Positions 27,201 through 39,341 are shown, counted from the stretch's first letter. The stretch is DNA of 64,000 nucleotides from Telmatactis stephensoni (GCA_029948255.1 JALIZF010001917.1:1420261-1484260); one strand, 5' to 3'. Notes: generated by a model from the sequence alone, not told the origin. A program made the numbers and translations.

Positions 27201-30200
27201 CGCCTTCTAGGAAAAAGATTCTTGGACATTTTCTGGCCAAATTCGATAGCTTTAAACGTAATGGAAAAAGAAACGAAACAAAAGTAAACAAATGAAAGGA
27301 CGAGAGAAAAATAGAACAATAAAATTGAAGGCAACAAAACAATAGTATAAACTTTTGTCGTGTCAATATTTTGGTAGGAATATTCTCATATATCGTGACG
27401 CGAGGAATCGTGTTAAAACTGCTAAGGAGGCACTCAGTAAAATGACATTCATTTCAATTTATGATATAACTCCCTCATAACATGTAGAGAGAAATGCATA
27501 AGCATGTTCAAATCATAGTAAGACCAAAACCTAATCGTATTCGAGGCCACATCATTGTCAAGCAAGACAATAACAAGCTACAATCAGACAAAGACTATGC
27601 AGCGTAAGAAATCTGCAAAAACCTCCACCGATCGTCAACAGTACATCATACCTCGTCGTCGTCGTCCATGAGAACATCTTCTTTGGGCGTGTCCTTACAT
27701 ATCTCAGTACCAGACGACACATGGACCATCATGGGCGTCATAAATGTTGACGATAATGCTGATGACAGGGTAGGTGTGGGTTTCAACACACCACTCCTCA
27801 CGGGTTTGTGTCCAGATGCGTTCGCGGTGGCCATTAAATAAGATGTCCGTCGTTGCCTGGGACTAGTGCCGCTTTGATTGGCTCTTCTATCTTCTATACT
27901 TTGTTGGTTTCTACTGACTCCTCCCTCACTGGAGATGGACAACTGAACTTCTTCTGAATTTGTTTGGTTAGTAAATACTGACACCTGATTCGACTGCCTT
28001 GGGATCTTTGCGACAGGTTGAGACGCCTCTGACGACACATCCTCTCTGGAGTCGCTAGATAAAACATTCATACTTTCAACGGGTTGACTTTCAAGTAGAG
28101 TGGCTCCTACTGTAGATGACTGTAGCCCTCCAGGGCGTTCACGATTCATGTGTGATGAAATAGTTCTAATCAGGTAGGAAGATGATTCATCCATGCTTGG
28201 TCTTTTTTGCGGTTCCCTAGCAATAGGCTGCCTTGATATAAATTCAGAGTTAGTACTAACATTGAAAGTAGATGGGCTGTCTGATGCTACAACGCGCGAT
28301 GATGAAGGCATATATTGTGGTGTATTCTTGCTTTCTGGTTGACTAATATTGATTTCTAGTGAGTTTTCATTAATGGAGATTTGTGGTCCATTTTGCTGAT
28401 GTTTTGGTCCTCTATGACGTCCTTGTTCCCAACTATAATACCCTTCCATCTCCGAACAAGGAAGAGACCTTGACCTGCCCTTCGTCTCATCAACAACCTG
28501 TAGTGTGTCTACATTAGCACTGCTAGTCCCTCGCTGAAAATGGAGTGCTTTTGGTTTCCCTGTGTAGTCTGTGGCAGCAAAGAAGTACGTCCCTCCTTCA
28601 TGGCTCGCCAGGGTCGCTTTCTGTGAGGTGTTATCCGAATTGTTATTCACATCATCACATTTTCCAGACACGACATACGCCCTATTTTCCTGTGCGCTCC
28701 TGTCTACGGACCCCCTCCTGGTAACTACTATAGGTATCTCATCTGGTGGGTCACGTATACTGACTGTCAGTGATGCACTACTTTGCTGACTGTCTAGGGA
28801 GGGGTGAGTAGGTGCAATCGTCACAGAGGACATGACAGTGGGTGTAGTGGATGAGGCTTCTGTTCTGATTGGTTTGGGTTTTGTTGCTGGTGGTGACTTT
28901 TTGGGCGCACAAACAGACATCATTGGATTCACCTGAAAATACAAAGAGTTATTCATGAATACTAATACCTTTTAATAAAATAAGACCAAGAGAGCAAAAA
29001 TAAGAGAGGGAAACTTCTTAATACCGCGCGCGCCATGTGAATTCCCGCTTGGGCTATTTTTAGAAACCAGATGCAGTTTAACAGGCATCTTTACCTTCGT
29101 TGTTTGTTGTCCCATTTCATAGTGTGCGATGTCACTCTTGGGAGTTGATTCTTTCTTATGTTAATAGGTTAACATTTTCATAATAAAAGAACAATTCCCA
29201 AGAAGAATGCCACGTGATCTGAAATGGCAATTTGCATATGAAGGTAAAGAGGTCTATTCTCCCGTGCGTCATAATTTAACACATCAAAAGAGCATACCCT
29301 CTTGGACACATACATGAAAACATCGATACTGAATGGCTAAGAGCAGTGCTGTTTCAAGGAAATTTAGTGCAGAAAAAGGACGTTTAGTTCCGGGAAGAAA
29401 AAAAAAGAAGAAAAAAAAAGGGAAAGGAAAATTTAGTGCAAATTTGAGTTTTCAAAAACAGCGTTAAAATCAAAGTTTTCTTAAAAGCCCACTTGGATGA
29501 AAATCGATGAAAATTGGCCGTTTATTTCTATCTGAAATGAATGTAGTTAAATAAATAGCTGCCCTCTGCCCAAAAATCTGCATTTCAAGCTCATTATCAA
29601 AGAGAAATTTGATATTAAGTCTCAAAGAACAATAGGGTTGAGTAAATGACGTCATTTACTCACAACTTAATTACTTCACAATTTCTATTCGTCTTGTTTG
29701 AATGTAAAGAAAATGTTGCTTTTGGTGATTATTGGGAGTCGTACAGATAGGTTTTACTACGTTTCAAGTCATTTCCAATTATAATATATTTTCATCCAAG
29801 AACCCCTCTAATTTTGCTGTTGTTCACATTATCTAGTATCAAAACTGTGCATATTCTGATCACAAAGGAATGATATTGACGGAAAAAATGTCGAAAAAAT
29901 TTGTTGTGCTTTTGAATGAAATTTTAGCGGAAATGCGCGCTACTGACAAATCACTGGTCATCGAGCGCGCGCTCAGGTTTTATTCAAAAATGTCCGCTCA
30001 TTTGGCAGAGAAAAAACTCGTTAGTTTCTATAAATTTTTCACGTTTATTGTCTATAGGAAATCATGTGGCTTTCCCGTGGAATCTGGAATGAATTTGAAC
30101 TTGTGCGATTTCGAAACGCTCAAATCGTTTAAAAGGCTCATGCAATTTCGAACTATTTCAAATCCCACTCGTTCAAATTAATGACGCACGGGAGTAGGGT

Positions 30201-33200
30201 AAGAAGAAAATTACCCCTCTAATTTATGCTCTCTTGATAAGATATATTACAGGCACTCTGATTGGTTGAGAATCATGTATGATTTAAGAACAGACATACG
30301 AATAATGTCACAGAAGCAGAATTAAATGGGAAATGCATCTCAAATAAATGGAAATGAAAAGACATTTAAAACAACTCGTTATTTGAGATGCATTTTACAC
30401 AAATAACATTACAATAAACACATACACATAAGAACGATATTAAAAAAAAATACTTCAAACTGACAACTTTAGAAAAGGGATGCACATTATTTGCATTTTT
30501 TTATTGATTTTGAATGTTAGGGGATCTTCAAGCACAATAATTCAGGAATATCAAAGGAAATGACTACTACTTGGAGCTAATGTTAGTACTGTCCTTATCA
30601 TTTCTAACTAGAAATAGTATCAACTTCCTATATCTCCTAAAACACAAATGTAGAGGAGATCTGCAGTTTATTATGTAAATGCTGATCATCAATGAATGGA
30701 ATGATTATAACACTAACCATTTGCAACACACATTCTTCTTTGGGTACTATACCAAGCTCGACATTGTCACGGCTGAAATCAGTGAAAATGAAGGCAAAAA
30801 TGTTGGTGTCTTAAATAACAGAAAATGTACTGTAGTAATCATTAAAAGCTGTGGCTTCATATGGGTTCATCTTCATTTGTCACTACCAGAATCCAAATTC
30901 AGCACATATAGCTACCATTTTAGGGATGAAATTGCAAATGGAAGGGAACAGGTCAATATTGACATATCATAATATTGCATTCCACAGATCACTAGCAAGT
31001 GCTTTGCAACATACCTTTTCTGAATAAGGTCGATAACTTGTCGATAAGACTTGTTTAGTACCTGGATACCATTCACTGAAACCACTTGATCACCTAACAA
31101 AAAATCATTTCTCATTGACAAAGAAGTGACCTCAAACTTAGTTTTTGAACGTTTGATTTTTTCATGAGAGAAAAATTGTCCTATTTATAATATAAACTTT
31201 ATTTTAGAAAACAGAAATTCTATAAAATAAATAAGGAAAGATACAATAGATAAAATGACCTTGAGGTGTTTGGATAAGTCATTAACCATCACAAAGATCT
31301 TTCAACACATTCTTTAAAAGTCAGTTAATGAAGTCAATACCTGAGGATAAACCAGCCTTGTCTGCAGGTCCACCTGGTGAAACTTGCCGAACAAATACAG
31401 TGTCAATTGGCTGACCTCTGGTGGGTTCATTGTCACTCTCAATGCCATTAACTGTGCGGTTCTGTTATTAAAACATGAGTTATTTATGTAAAAATTACCT
31501 AAATTGGAGTTGGTCATCATAAGATGATGAAATTTCTCAATTAGAGAAGGTCTATTCTGTCTAGGGAGGGGAGAGACATTTTCATCTAAGAAGAGTCTTT
31601 TTTTCATACCAAAGACACATTCTCAGAAAGCTAGGAATGGTAATGCAATGAACATTTACTTTAGGGAACTCCAGTCACTAATGACCTTGAAGTTGGGATG
31701 AGAAATGGATTGTAGAAAGCTGGGAGGGAGGGGGGGGGGGACTCCGATCGTAAATGGACAGGGATGCTCATCGTAGCTTTTAGGGGTCAAAATCTGCAAT
31801 TTGGTACCTTTTAGGATGTCTCAGACTTTAGTGGACTACCAGAGACATAGCTGGTACCTTTTAGGGACTGTTTTGGGTTAAATAAACTACCTAAAATAAG
31901 CATGAAAGGGACGATTTTGATGATCTGAATTGAATCTTCAAAGCACATCGATAACAAAGTGTTTCATTACTTTAATTCTTTATTATTGTTTTTGAATTGG
32001 TACCTTTTAGGGGTAGAAATTAATTGTTGCCACTCCCACTCAGGTACCTTTTAGGGGTCATTTTCAAAATTTCCGACGAGCATCCCCATCCTCTTATATA
32101 TAGGAGTCCCTCCCCCGGGGAAGGAAGGAAGGGAGGAAGGAAGGTAGGTATTGCTATGGCAGGAATTTTGAGATTTTTATAGACATTACATGTACGGACA
32201 TGACACAGCAGTTTGTTTCACACTCATACCAAAATTAACCCATACCTCACTCGGTGGTCTAGATTTGATCACTTCAGGGGGGTAAACCACAAAATGTCTC
32301 AGGGTAAATCCAAAGCTATTGCCAACACGCTTTAGCAAAACAACTTTAGCTGCGATGGGTTCCTTATGGCCATCATTAGAATCTGCTGTAACCAGCTTAA
32401 CTTCCTGCAAGAAAATAAGAAATTAAGGAATTAATATTCCATATTAAACATTCAATCAACTTGTAAATTGACTGGTTTTCACTGGATATACAAGCACAAG
32501 CGCAAGAGCAAGCCATTTCGTTTGCACCAGTACAGTATTTTCTTACACATGCACCCATACAAATTCATGTAATTATACTTGTATCACTTCTGAATTGAAT
32601 CAGGCTTCACTCTCGTCTTATAGCAATTTGACTGCCTGGTTCACTTCACCCTAGCGTTGCCAATCATAATATTGCAAAGCTGTCAGTCTGTGCTTGCGAA
32701 TAGGAGATTTATGTTTTTTCATTGCTATTTGTATTTAGGATCCATGTGAGTGGCATAGAAGTATTTAGTATTGCTACAAGCAAAGTGAAACTGGTTTTTG
32801 GAAATAGCAATTGCCTGACCCCCCTCTAGGGCTATACAGCATGTGAGCAGCCTCACGGCACCACTTGATCATTCCAACTTTGACTTTGCACAGGATGCCA
32901 GCTGTTGGTTTGGGCTTCCTGTGTTGGGTTCTCATAAGCGACCACTTTCTCCTGATCCCAAAGGTGATCGCTTACAAGAGAGTCAACTGCATTTGAAATT
33001 TTAACAAGCCACTAGTGATAGGCTTATAAATGAACTCAAATTGTAATGTTTACATGATCTATTTTAAATCATTGTTGAAAACTCAGCCTGTATATTTAAA
33101 CACAATTAATGTTTGTTGGATAAATATTATTAATAGAATTGAACAAACTGACCTAAGGTCCTCTAGAACAATGTTGTTATTAATGAATCCTCTGGTGTCT

Positions 33201-36200
33201 GACCCTACTGAGCTAAATGTAATAATTCTGGAACCTTCTGTTTAAAACCTGAAAACCTGTACTGTATTTGTACCCAAATTTCTGTTGTTCAAAACAAACT
33301 TAAGGATCAGAAAGTAATAGTAATTCTGTTGTCTGGCCGGAAAGACCGATATCCTTTAATACCATCACTTAATTATTATTCTAGAACATTTCAATAGGCT
33401 ATTAATTCAGACCAACTATATTTAACTTGACCTGTCTGAGCTAAGGTATCAGTATAACTCTAAGTTACATTCAAGAAATACGTCACTTCATACTATTTTA
33501 GAAGTGGTCACATTCCAGTAACATTCCAGTTAATTCTGTCATCACAGAAACAGGAACCATGAAGTATAGTTTTGCTTGGGTGATGTGGGTGGGGTGGGGG
33601 GAGGGTGCCATTTCTCATTTGCAACTTACAAATATTTTCTAAATTTAGTTTCCCTATCAAGGAATATTTGTGTGTGTGTGTGTTGGGGGGATGGGGGGTG
33701 GCTAAAGCTCCCACAGAGCCCAACCTCTCCATGGTCTGTGAGAATATTGTTGATTTGTCTACAGATCAAGACACCAGACAGGCTAATTTGCTCAATTTTT
33801 TTATCTAATTAGCATGTACAAATTAATAGTCTTAGATGAATATGTTCTATATTTTGCAATAACAAATTTCATTCCAGACATTATACATTTTCTATACAAA
33901 ATAGCAATTAGCATTTCATGGATTGATGCACCCTTTTTCATTAGACTAGCTAAGTGCAGTGGTGAGGCAAGAGTAATGGTCTAGTGGTTAAGAAAGGATT
34001 GAAGTGTAAATCAATAAGTCTGTAGGTTTGATACCTAACCTGATCTTCATCAGGCATTGCCTAGTCTTCTGGGATAAGGATATCAGTAGGGCAGCTTTGT
34101 CCACTCTTTGCTTTCAAGAGTAGGAAATAAATGCACCACTTCTCCCCAAGAGTGATAGACTTTTTCTATGATTTAGTCTTTGGAATACTAGAGATACTAC
34201 TGTAAAAGGGCTGTTGGGATTAGTTTTAACAATGTTTAATTCTAATGGAAATTGGTGAAAATTGACAAAATAATATCACAAAAAATAAGTGAAATAAAAG
34301 TTTGACGTCATGATAGTAAAAATGAAATTGACAGTCAGGCAAGATGTATTTAGCCTTTTGATTTCTTCTTTCTTATCATTTTGAAATAATTGTTTTTAAA
34401 ACAAAATCCATAAAATAACTCAATTTGTTCTGGGCTAAGTTGTTTGAAAGTGGGTTAGCACTAAACCTAGGGGTAAATCTAGAAAGAAATCCATTAATTA
34501 CTAATCTGCTTTTGAACAACTTATCGCAGATAAACACCAAGGTAAATTTAAATTTTACACCTTTGATTAAGATATAGACACTAAAATGATCAATCACTAT
34601 TGAAAACTATACTCCAGTATTCATTGGTTATAAAAAAAGTTACGTATACTATGACCATAAAGATATTAAGATCAAAAGTAAGGTAGATCAAAGTTTTCAT
34701 TTGTTAAGCAATTCAAATTTGATTCATCTGTATGATGACCTGTATAAATTTGATACATCCCTATGATGCATCTTTCCTTGGCACAGACAAACAAACTCAT
34801 TGTGTGACACCTAGAGGTGACACTTACTGGTAGCTCTCTCTTATACTCTGTGCTGAGGTAAGACCAAGCATTGAAATCAAAACAGAAGCACTTGGTGTTT
34901 CTTAATCTAGAATACTTCAGATTAATAAATACTCATAGATTTCTTGAAATATTGGAAAAAGTTTGATTGCCAGCCAATTAGTAATTTAAAGACCTCAGCT
35001 GACTGCTGACCATGTAGACACAGCAAAAACAGAAAGAGTTGTCAATAAGTTTTGCTGAAATCACAGAATTAAATGCATATGGTCAAAGTTCAACAACCAA
35101 AGTTTAGAGCTGATGTGATGATGATGAAGATGATATGCACACGTACACAATGATGCAGGAATTGTACATTGTTTTATGAATGCTTCTTTACAAGAACTAA
35201 TACTCATACACTAAGTTATATGTATATATACTTGCTATTTGACAGAAGTCACTCAAGACATTTACAGAGATGTTTATCCAAATAAAGCAAGAAGAAATAA
35301 TAATCATAATTAATATAATAATTCACAATAATTAATAACCATTATGAATTTTTCAACTTTCAAAGATGCTAAATAAATCCAAATGAATAACTGAAGTCAA
35401 AATTTGAAAATTAAATAAATATAATGATATGTACTTTGATATTGATAATGAAGGACAAATCAATAAAAAGGTTCAATTAATAGCATCAATACATGACCTG
35501 GAGTAAATCCAGATGATTAAAGAAGGAAAATCAGATCTGGAAGTCATCCAAAGGATTATCATCTTGTACTTTATACAGGTCATCACATTTCTTGAATAAT
35601 TACTATATTGCCATAATAACTATAGATTGTAATAATTTTGCAGAGATTGTTAATAAGATAAGATAGATAAGATAAGATAACTTTATTTATACACGGTAGA
35701 CTCTTCAGTACAAACTTAAAAAGTACATAATAAAATACACTAGCTATATGTATAAATAGTGTAGTAAATTGCAATCAATGTAGATAAAATATGCGTATCA
35801 TGAAATTAAAGAAATGTAGATAAAACAAAATTAAAACCTGTTTTCCAGGAGTGCCGTGTGTGATAGTTTAATAGAAGAAGCTGTTGCAGCCTGCCTTAAA
35901 ATGGTTAAGCGAGCTTGCTTGACGCACCTTGAGTGGAAGGCTGTTCCATAGCACTGCACCATCATAGCTAAGGCTATTTTTGAGATAGTTAGTGCGTGGA
36001 TTCGGAATAACTAGATTGCTCTCGGTATCTCTCAAAGAATAGCTAATTAAGCTGCTACGGTCTTTAAACATTGAGCTTAAATAATCAGGGGTAAGACCAT
36101 TTAGAGCTTTATAGACAGTGATTGCTTTCTTGATTTTTCGCTGCACATTTAGTTTTTTCCAGCCAAGTTTTATAAGAAGTTGGTCGGCATTAGTGTCATA

Positions 36201-39200
36201 GCTAGAAGAGGTTAAAATCCTCGCTGCACGATTTTGCAATTTTTGAAGTTTGTCAGCGAGAGTTTTATTACACTTGTCCCATACAACACAACAGTAATCA
36301 AAGTGGGGTTGGACTAAAGAATTATAGACATACTGAAGTGCTATAGGTGGGACAAAGGGCCTCAAGCGTTTAAGGGCTCCTATGCCAGATGCAATTTTTT
36401 TAATTACGCTAGTAATGTGCACATTCCAAGACAGATTTTGGTCTATATGGACACCTAGAGATTTTGTGTGCTCAACTTGCTTTATAGAGACTCCGTCAAT
36501 TGATAAGGAGGGAGCAGAATCAAATGTCATCAGCCTTTGACGTGATCCAATTAGCATAAATTCTGTCTTGGAAAGATTAAGCGTTAACTTGTTTGCTGCT
36601 AGCCACTCACTGATTCTCTTTAGATCTTGGTTTAAATAATGATTGATGGTGTCAATGTTGTTGCTTTCGAGCGTCAAATGGAATAATGGAAACACTGTAC
36701 TAAAGTGTATTGTCTTAAACCTTTTTCCATCCTTAACAATACTAATAAATATTTTTTGGCAATAATGCCTCTTTGGATCACAATGACTGATCACATCAAA
36801 GGTTAATTAAGAAAGCAGGTCAAGGGTAAACTTTGGTAGTCATATACCCACTAACATATACATATACATTATTTTCTTACACAACAGAGTTAAATAAATA
36901 TATACAGTTCCTAAAAACTTAAGACAATCAAAACAATACATGCACTTCAGAATTGTATACAAAAACAAGTATATCTTCTATTTTTAGTATGGAAAATAGG
37001 AGCAATGAAGTCTAGAGAATAAAATCTTAGACATAATAACTGATCTCAACAAGGCGTTGAGTGGATGAAGTATTATATTTTAGGTAGTCAAGGAAATGGT
37101 GGTCAAAAGAAACAGGAAAAAACATCAATGGGAAGTTCATATAAGTTTATCAGAGCTGAAACTCACACCCAATTTTAGAAGCAAGGCATTTTCAAAATAT
37201 ACATATAATCAAAATAAGTCACGTCAGCTACTGAAAATAAATATACAATAGCAGCTATGATGTATATATTTATTGCTTGCACACCATGTGTGACTAATAA
37301 CACTGTATATATTAAACATATATTACAACTATTCACTCTAAGAGAGATTCTGACAAGCCCCCATTCTAGATATTTGAGCAATTACCATGTAAACATAGCA
37401 GAATTACACATGCCAAGTACTACACTTCGAAGTGTATGGGACAGTCACTGTGCTTGACAAGAATAAGAGCTTCAACGTCAAATGATGTTATCATTGATGT
37501 TTCCATTTGAGCAAAGCAAAACATAGGTAGTGCAAACTTTTTAAGATTTTCAAGATTTCCATTTCTTAAAATAACACGAACTGATTTTAGATGCCTAAAA
37601 GATTAATGACAACTGGTACATAAGCCTAGGGATTTAAGTTGGTTTATTTTTAGCTCAAGCTCAGGCTTTTGAAAGTGTTGGTTGTCACTAGAACATATTA
37701 TGTAAAGTAAAGTCATTTTTTGGTAATTGTTGGTTGTTATGTTTGATACTGTTCAACCACGTTATCTCTAGACTCAAACAGATGAATTCATCTTGTGCTG
37801 ATCATTATCAAGTCTGAGCTTATTTAGTTATCAATGAAAACTCTTATTATTTGGGATTACTTGTATCACGGCATAAAGTAATATCACCATGAAAGGATCT
37901 TTCATAATTGAAACTATTTAGAATCAAAACAGAAAGTTAATTGAAGCAGAATTCGATTTATGTTGATTTTGGTCTATCGAAATGGAATGTCTTTGACCAC
38001 ACAGCATAAGTAAGCCTTAATTCGTACCACAAACACGTAAATTTATTGTAACTTCGTAATCAACGCCACTAAAAATCAAGCTTTTAAACAGCTCTTTTAG
38101 ATATCAGTTGAAGCAAATAGAAAACGCTCAGCGAAAGTGATAATTTTCGAAATCAAAGAAACCGAAATAAAAAATAAAATATACCTTACAAGTTATTAAA
38201 ATCAAATAAATGTACGTTTTAATACCAGGGAAATATTTTTTACTTTCTTTGGCGACAGAAAAGCTTTTAGTAGAATACAGGAATAAAATTGACCAACAAT
38301 ATAAATATAACACAATCCATGATTCAGTAATTTTTAAACCAATGTTTTACGGGTTATGGATCCAATTAGCTTAACAACGATTATTACTCGAAAGAAATAT
38401 ATAGAATGGACTGTAAATCACGCAAAAAAAGTGATTGCATGATTCAATTAATGTAAAGTTGATAGCTACTTGCTAGGATAATAACTCAGGCCAATATCTT
38501 TCCTTCAGTCATTCTAGAATTCATATTGATTATTATGCATCAGCGCGCCTTATTCAAGCTGGTTTCCGTGCAATTTAGCTTCCAAAACTTCGGCTAATAT
38601 TCAGTTCTTGCAAATCGGAGTAATCAATCGACTGTCCAAACTGATGGAAGCTTTACAAAGACTGACATCAAGCCGAACAGAGTGCCGTCATGAAAGAGTA
38701 AACAAAGTAGCAAGGAACTTGATCACCTTTGAGCTAATATGGATCTGAAGCCACAAAAATATCAACGGAAGTAGGTTTACTGAAACACAAAAGATTTCTT
38801 GGTAACTATGAGAACACTTTCCGGATTTATAACGTCTTTTTTGCCGCGAAATCGTACCTCTGTGTAGTAAGTCAGAGTGACAAAGGCTTTCATCTCAACT
38901 TGACAGTGAATACAATCAAAATAAACATAAACATGTCCACATACTAAACTACAAGCCTAAAATACCGCCTTGCAGGATAAAGTAACATGAACTATGCAAT
39001 GCCTTGTCATGCGGCCTTACAGCACAGAAAGGGAGCTAAATCGTGACAGAAAGCCAAGCCATCTTCTTCTACGAAGCAATTTTCACGCGATAACTCCAAG
39101 ACTGCTTGCTGGGAGTTCGGCATTTAGTTTAGAATACGCAACCAGTCTACCCTGAAATTATCACCGTTAGAACATTACCCTAATAAACGCGGTAAAACAA

Positions 39201-39247
39201 GTTAAACTTGTATGTCTTACCTCTGTTGTTCCTTTGCTCGTAGCCAT
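15273..39247 (-). CDS. ARHGAP21: ARHGAP21/23-type Rho GTPase-activating protein (PDZ-PH-RhoGAP), complete
   Basis: Twenty-five coding exons, minus strand: 39221-39247, 32246-32404, 31341-31461, 31015-31093, 30718-30772, 27652-28932, 26842-27009, 26712-26765, 25871-25960, 25436-25564, 24625-24693, 23801-23868, 23608-23726, 23054-23137, 22720-22772, 21818-21891, 21655-21739, 21155-21233, 20561-20634, 20391-20480, 19870-19995, 19377-19427, 18823-18907, 18402-18427, 15273-17846. All junctions are GT-AG and in phase, giving 5820 nt and 1939 residues, close to human ARHGAP21 (about 1957). Domains: PDZ about residues 20-145 ([20 protein letters not shown]), PH about 630-745 ([19 protein letters not shown]), RhoGAP about 835-1040. 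The arginine finger is R877 in GVYRVPG, split across exons 16/17; exon 21 holds [19 protein letters not shown]. The 857-residue last exon is Ser/Pro-rich and probably disordered. The family stimulates GTP hydrolysis on Rho-family GTPases such as CDC42 at Golgi, junctions and membranes. Start: MATSKGTTE, with an upstream in-frame stop. Vertebrates have two paralogues (21 and 23); this looks like the single pre-duplication form. Confidence 0.95.
16868..16972 (-). repeat. 18-bp coding tandem repeat in ARHGAP21 last exon
   Basis: About six imperfect 18-bp units (core GTACTAGCATGTGTTGTG on the plus strand) encode repeated Thr-Thr-His-Ala-Ser/Thr motifs such as [13 protein letters not shown]. The unit is a multiple of three, so it expands without frameshift. 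The same composition gives cysteine- or valine-rich open frames on the opposite strand, which are shadows. Confidence 0.9.
18490..18806. mobile_element. Fold-back (MITE-like) element in an ARHGAP21 intron
   Basis: About 80 bp at the left end (GTCCACAGTGTATACTCC, CGCAAAGGATTTTGG) recur inverted at the right end (CCAAAATCCTTTGCAG, GGAGTGTACATTGTGGAC), enclosing a loop of roughly 150 bp. There is no reading frame. It lies between coding exons 23 and 24. Confidence 0.75.
19066..19200. repeat. Dispersed repeat copy 1 with YY1-like and CRE motifs
   Basis: This stretch is homologous in direct orientation to 21418-21550. Shared blocks include AATGAGAAATC and ATCCAAGATGGCTGCCGTGA followed by CGTCA. 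Both copies lie in introns of the RhoGAP gene. The flanks CCATGTTGGATGAAC and GTTCATCCAAGATGG are imperfectly inverted, suggesting a small transposon end. Confidence 0.7.
20045..20320. repeat. 42-bp minisatellite in an ARHGAP21 intron
   Basis: About five to six units of around 42 bp share the core CCACCCCTGCAATGTTACGC followed by GCAACACAGTT. They lie between coding exons 20 and 21. Because 42 is divisible by three, several long open frames appear in this block on both strands; they are not genes. Confidence 0.9.
21418..21550. repeat. Dispersed repeat copy 2 with YY1-like and CRE motifs
   Basis: Second copy of the repeat at 19066-19200, with the same order of blocks and the same ATCCAAGATGGCTGCCGTGA core. 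It lies in the intron between coding exons 17 and 18 of ARHGAP21. Confidence 0.7.
22153..22365. mobile_element. Fold-back MITE, copy 1
   Basis: Near-palindromic element of about 213 bp. It begins GGGTGTTTACACGGCACTAG and ends with the inverse. Arms of about 85 bp (containing CAGGCGAATCATCCTACCTG) flank a loop of about 50 bp with AAGTGAAGACACAAATTTCC. A second copy lies at 23901-24099. This copy has an extra internal ATCATCCTAGCA duplication. No coding capacity. Confidence 0.85.
23455..23566. repeat. TTG/TCG trinucleotide microsatellite
   Basis: An imperfect run of TTG and TCG triplets, ending in CTG triplets, lies in the intron between coding exons 13 and 14 of ARHGAP21. Its poly-Val, poly-Cys and poly-Asn reading frames are artefacts of the repeat. 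Confidence 0.95.
23901..24099. mobile_element. Fold-back MITE, copy 2
   Basis: About 199 bp, same family as 22153-22365: termini GGAGTGTTTACATGACACTA and its inverse, arms with CAGGCGAATCATCCTACCTG, and the same loop. The two copies are 1.7 kb apart, in different introns of one gene. TA dinucleotides flank this copy, but a target duplication is not certain. Confidence 0.85.
24182..24500. repeat. 21-bp minisatellite in an ARHGAP21 intron
   Basis: About ten copies of a 21-bp unit, ACGGTATTGCAACCATACTGA, are flanked on both sides by shorter units of the form CGGTATTACGACCAT. The array lies between coding exons 11 and 12. There are no spacers between units, so it is not a CRISPR array. Confidence 0.95.
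25005..25420. repeat. 100-bp minisatellite next to the exon 10 splice donor
   Basis: Units with an exact spacing of 100 bp (TCGTAACCG or variants at 25107, 25207 and 25307) share CCCACTCATACGAAATCTG and TTTTACGTATCGT. The array ends about 15 bp from the 5' splice site of ARHGAP21 coding exon 10. Confidence 0.9.
26200..26335. repeat. Repeat with paired CCAATCAGAGCGCG motifs
   Basis: Two copies of ACCAATCAGAGCGCG, about 65 bp apart, sit with a TGACGTCA site in an ARHGAP21 intron. The same motif occurs at about 45422 (GCCAATCAGAGCGC), so this is probably part of a dispersed repeat family, not a promoter. Confidence 0.5.
29263..30192. mobile_element. Long inverted-repeat element in an ARHGAP21 intron
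   Basis: The left end (CTCCCGTGCGTCATAATTTAA) recurs inverted at the right end (TTAATGACGCACGGGAG), enclosing about 930 bp. Near the middle, at about 29642-29664, is a 22-bp perfect palindrome centred on TGACGTCA. No transposase-like reading frame is visible. Exact ends and target duplication are unresolved. Confidence 0.55.
31722..32115. mobile_element. MITE-like element with ACTCC and GGGATGCTC arms
   Basis: The left arm (GGGACTCCGATCG, GACAGGGATGCTCATCG) is matched inverted on the right (CGACGAGCATCCCCATCC, GGAGTCCCTCCCC), about 390 bp overall. The interior repeats GTACCTTTTAGGG several times. It lies between ARHGAP21 coding exons 2 and 3. Confidence 0.75.
33965..34150 (+). mobile_element. 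tRNA-derived SINE-like sequence
   Basis: An A-box-like TGGTCTAGTGGTTA at 33977-33990 is followed 34 bp later by a B-box-like GGTTTGATACC at 34025-34035, the spacing expected of a tRNA-like internal promoter. The flanking sequence does not fold as a functional tRNA by eye. It lies in ARHGAP21 coding intron 1. Confidence 0.6.
35652..36690 (-). mobile_element. 5'-truncated non-LTR retrotransposon (LINE, CR1/L2/jockey-like reverse transcriptase)
   Basis: An uninterrupted minus-strand frame from about 36690 to its stop at 35868 encodes the C-terminal part of a reverse transcriptase ORF2. It starts just after the catalytic YADD region ([17 protein letters not shown]) and runs through [50 protein letters not shown] and a conserved tail with [10 protein letters not shown]. 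About 190 bp of 3' UTR follows, with an AATAAAG and then a short (TTATC)n tail at 35652-35681. Microsatellite rather than poly-A tails are typical of CR1/L2-like elements. The 5' part, including the endonuclease and YADD itself, is missing. It sits in sense orientation within ARHGAP21 coding intron 1. The intact frame suggests a fairly recent insertion. Confidence 0.9.
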
Positions 39248-39341
39248 AAATTCCAAACCTTTGATAATATCTGGTGTTAGGTCCGTCTTATTCAGCCCAT
39301 GTCGTATAACTTGTATCGAAACCTTATTATAATTCCAAGGT
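39248..39341 (-). other. ARHGAP21: 5' UTR part of ARHGAP21 exon 1
   Basis: The sequence just upstream of the start codon is preceded by a good acceptor (TCTGTGCAG) at 39342-39350. The coding exon therefore probably continues as 5' UTR to 39341 and joins a non-coding exon further upstream. It contains a three-codon upstream reading frame, ATGGGCTGA. Confidence 0.55.

Noticed and set aside
30679..30972. 97-codon plus-strand frame
   Set aside because: The region contains ARHGAP21 exon 5 (30718-30772) on the other strand; the plus-strand frame has no support.
35868..36794. 308-codon frame as a host gene
   Set aside because: From about 36690 onward it is a retrotransposon reverse transcriptase C-terminus; the first roughly 35 codons are flanking host intron read through.
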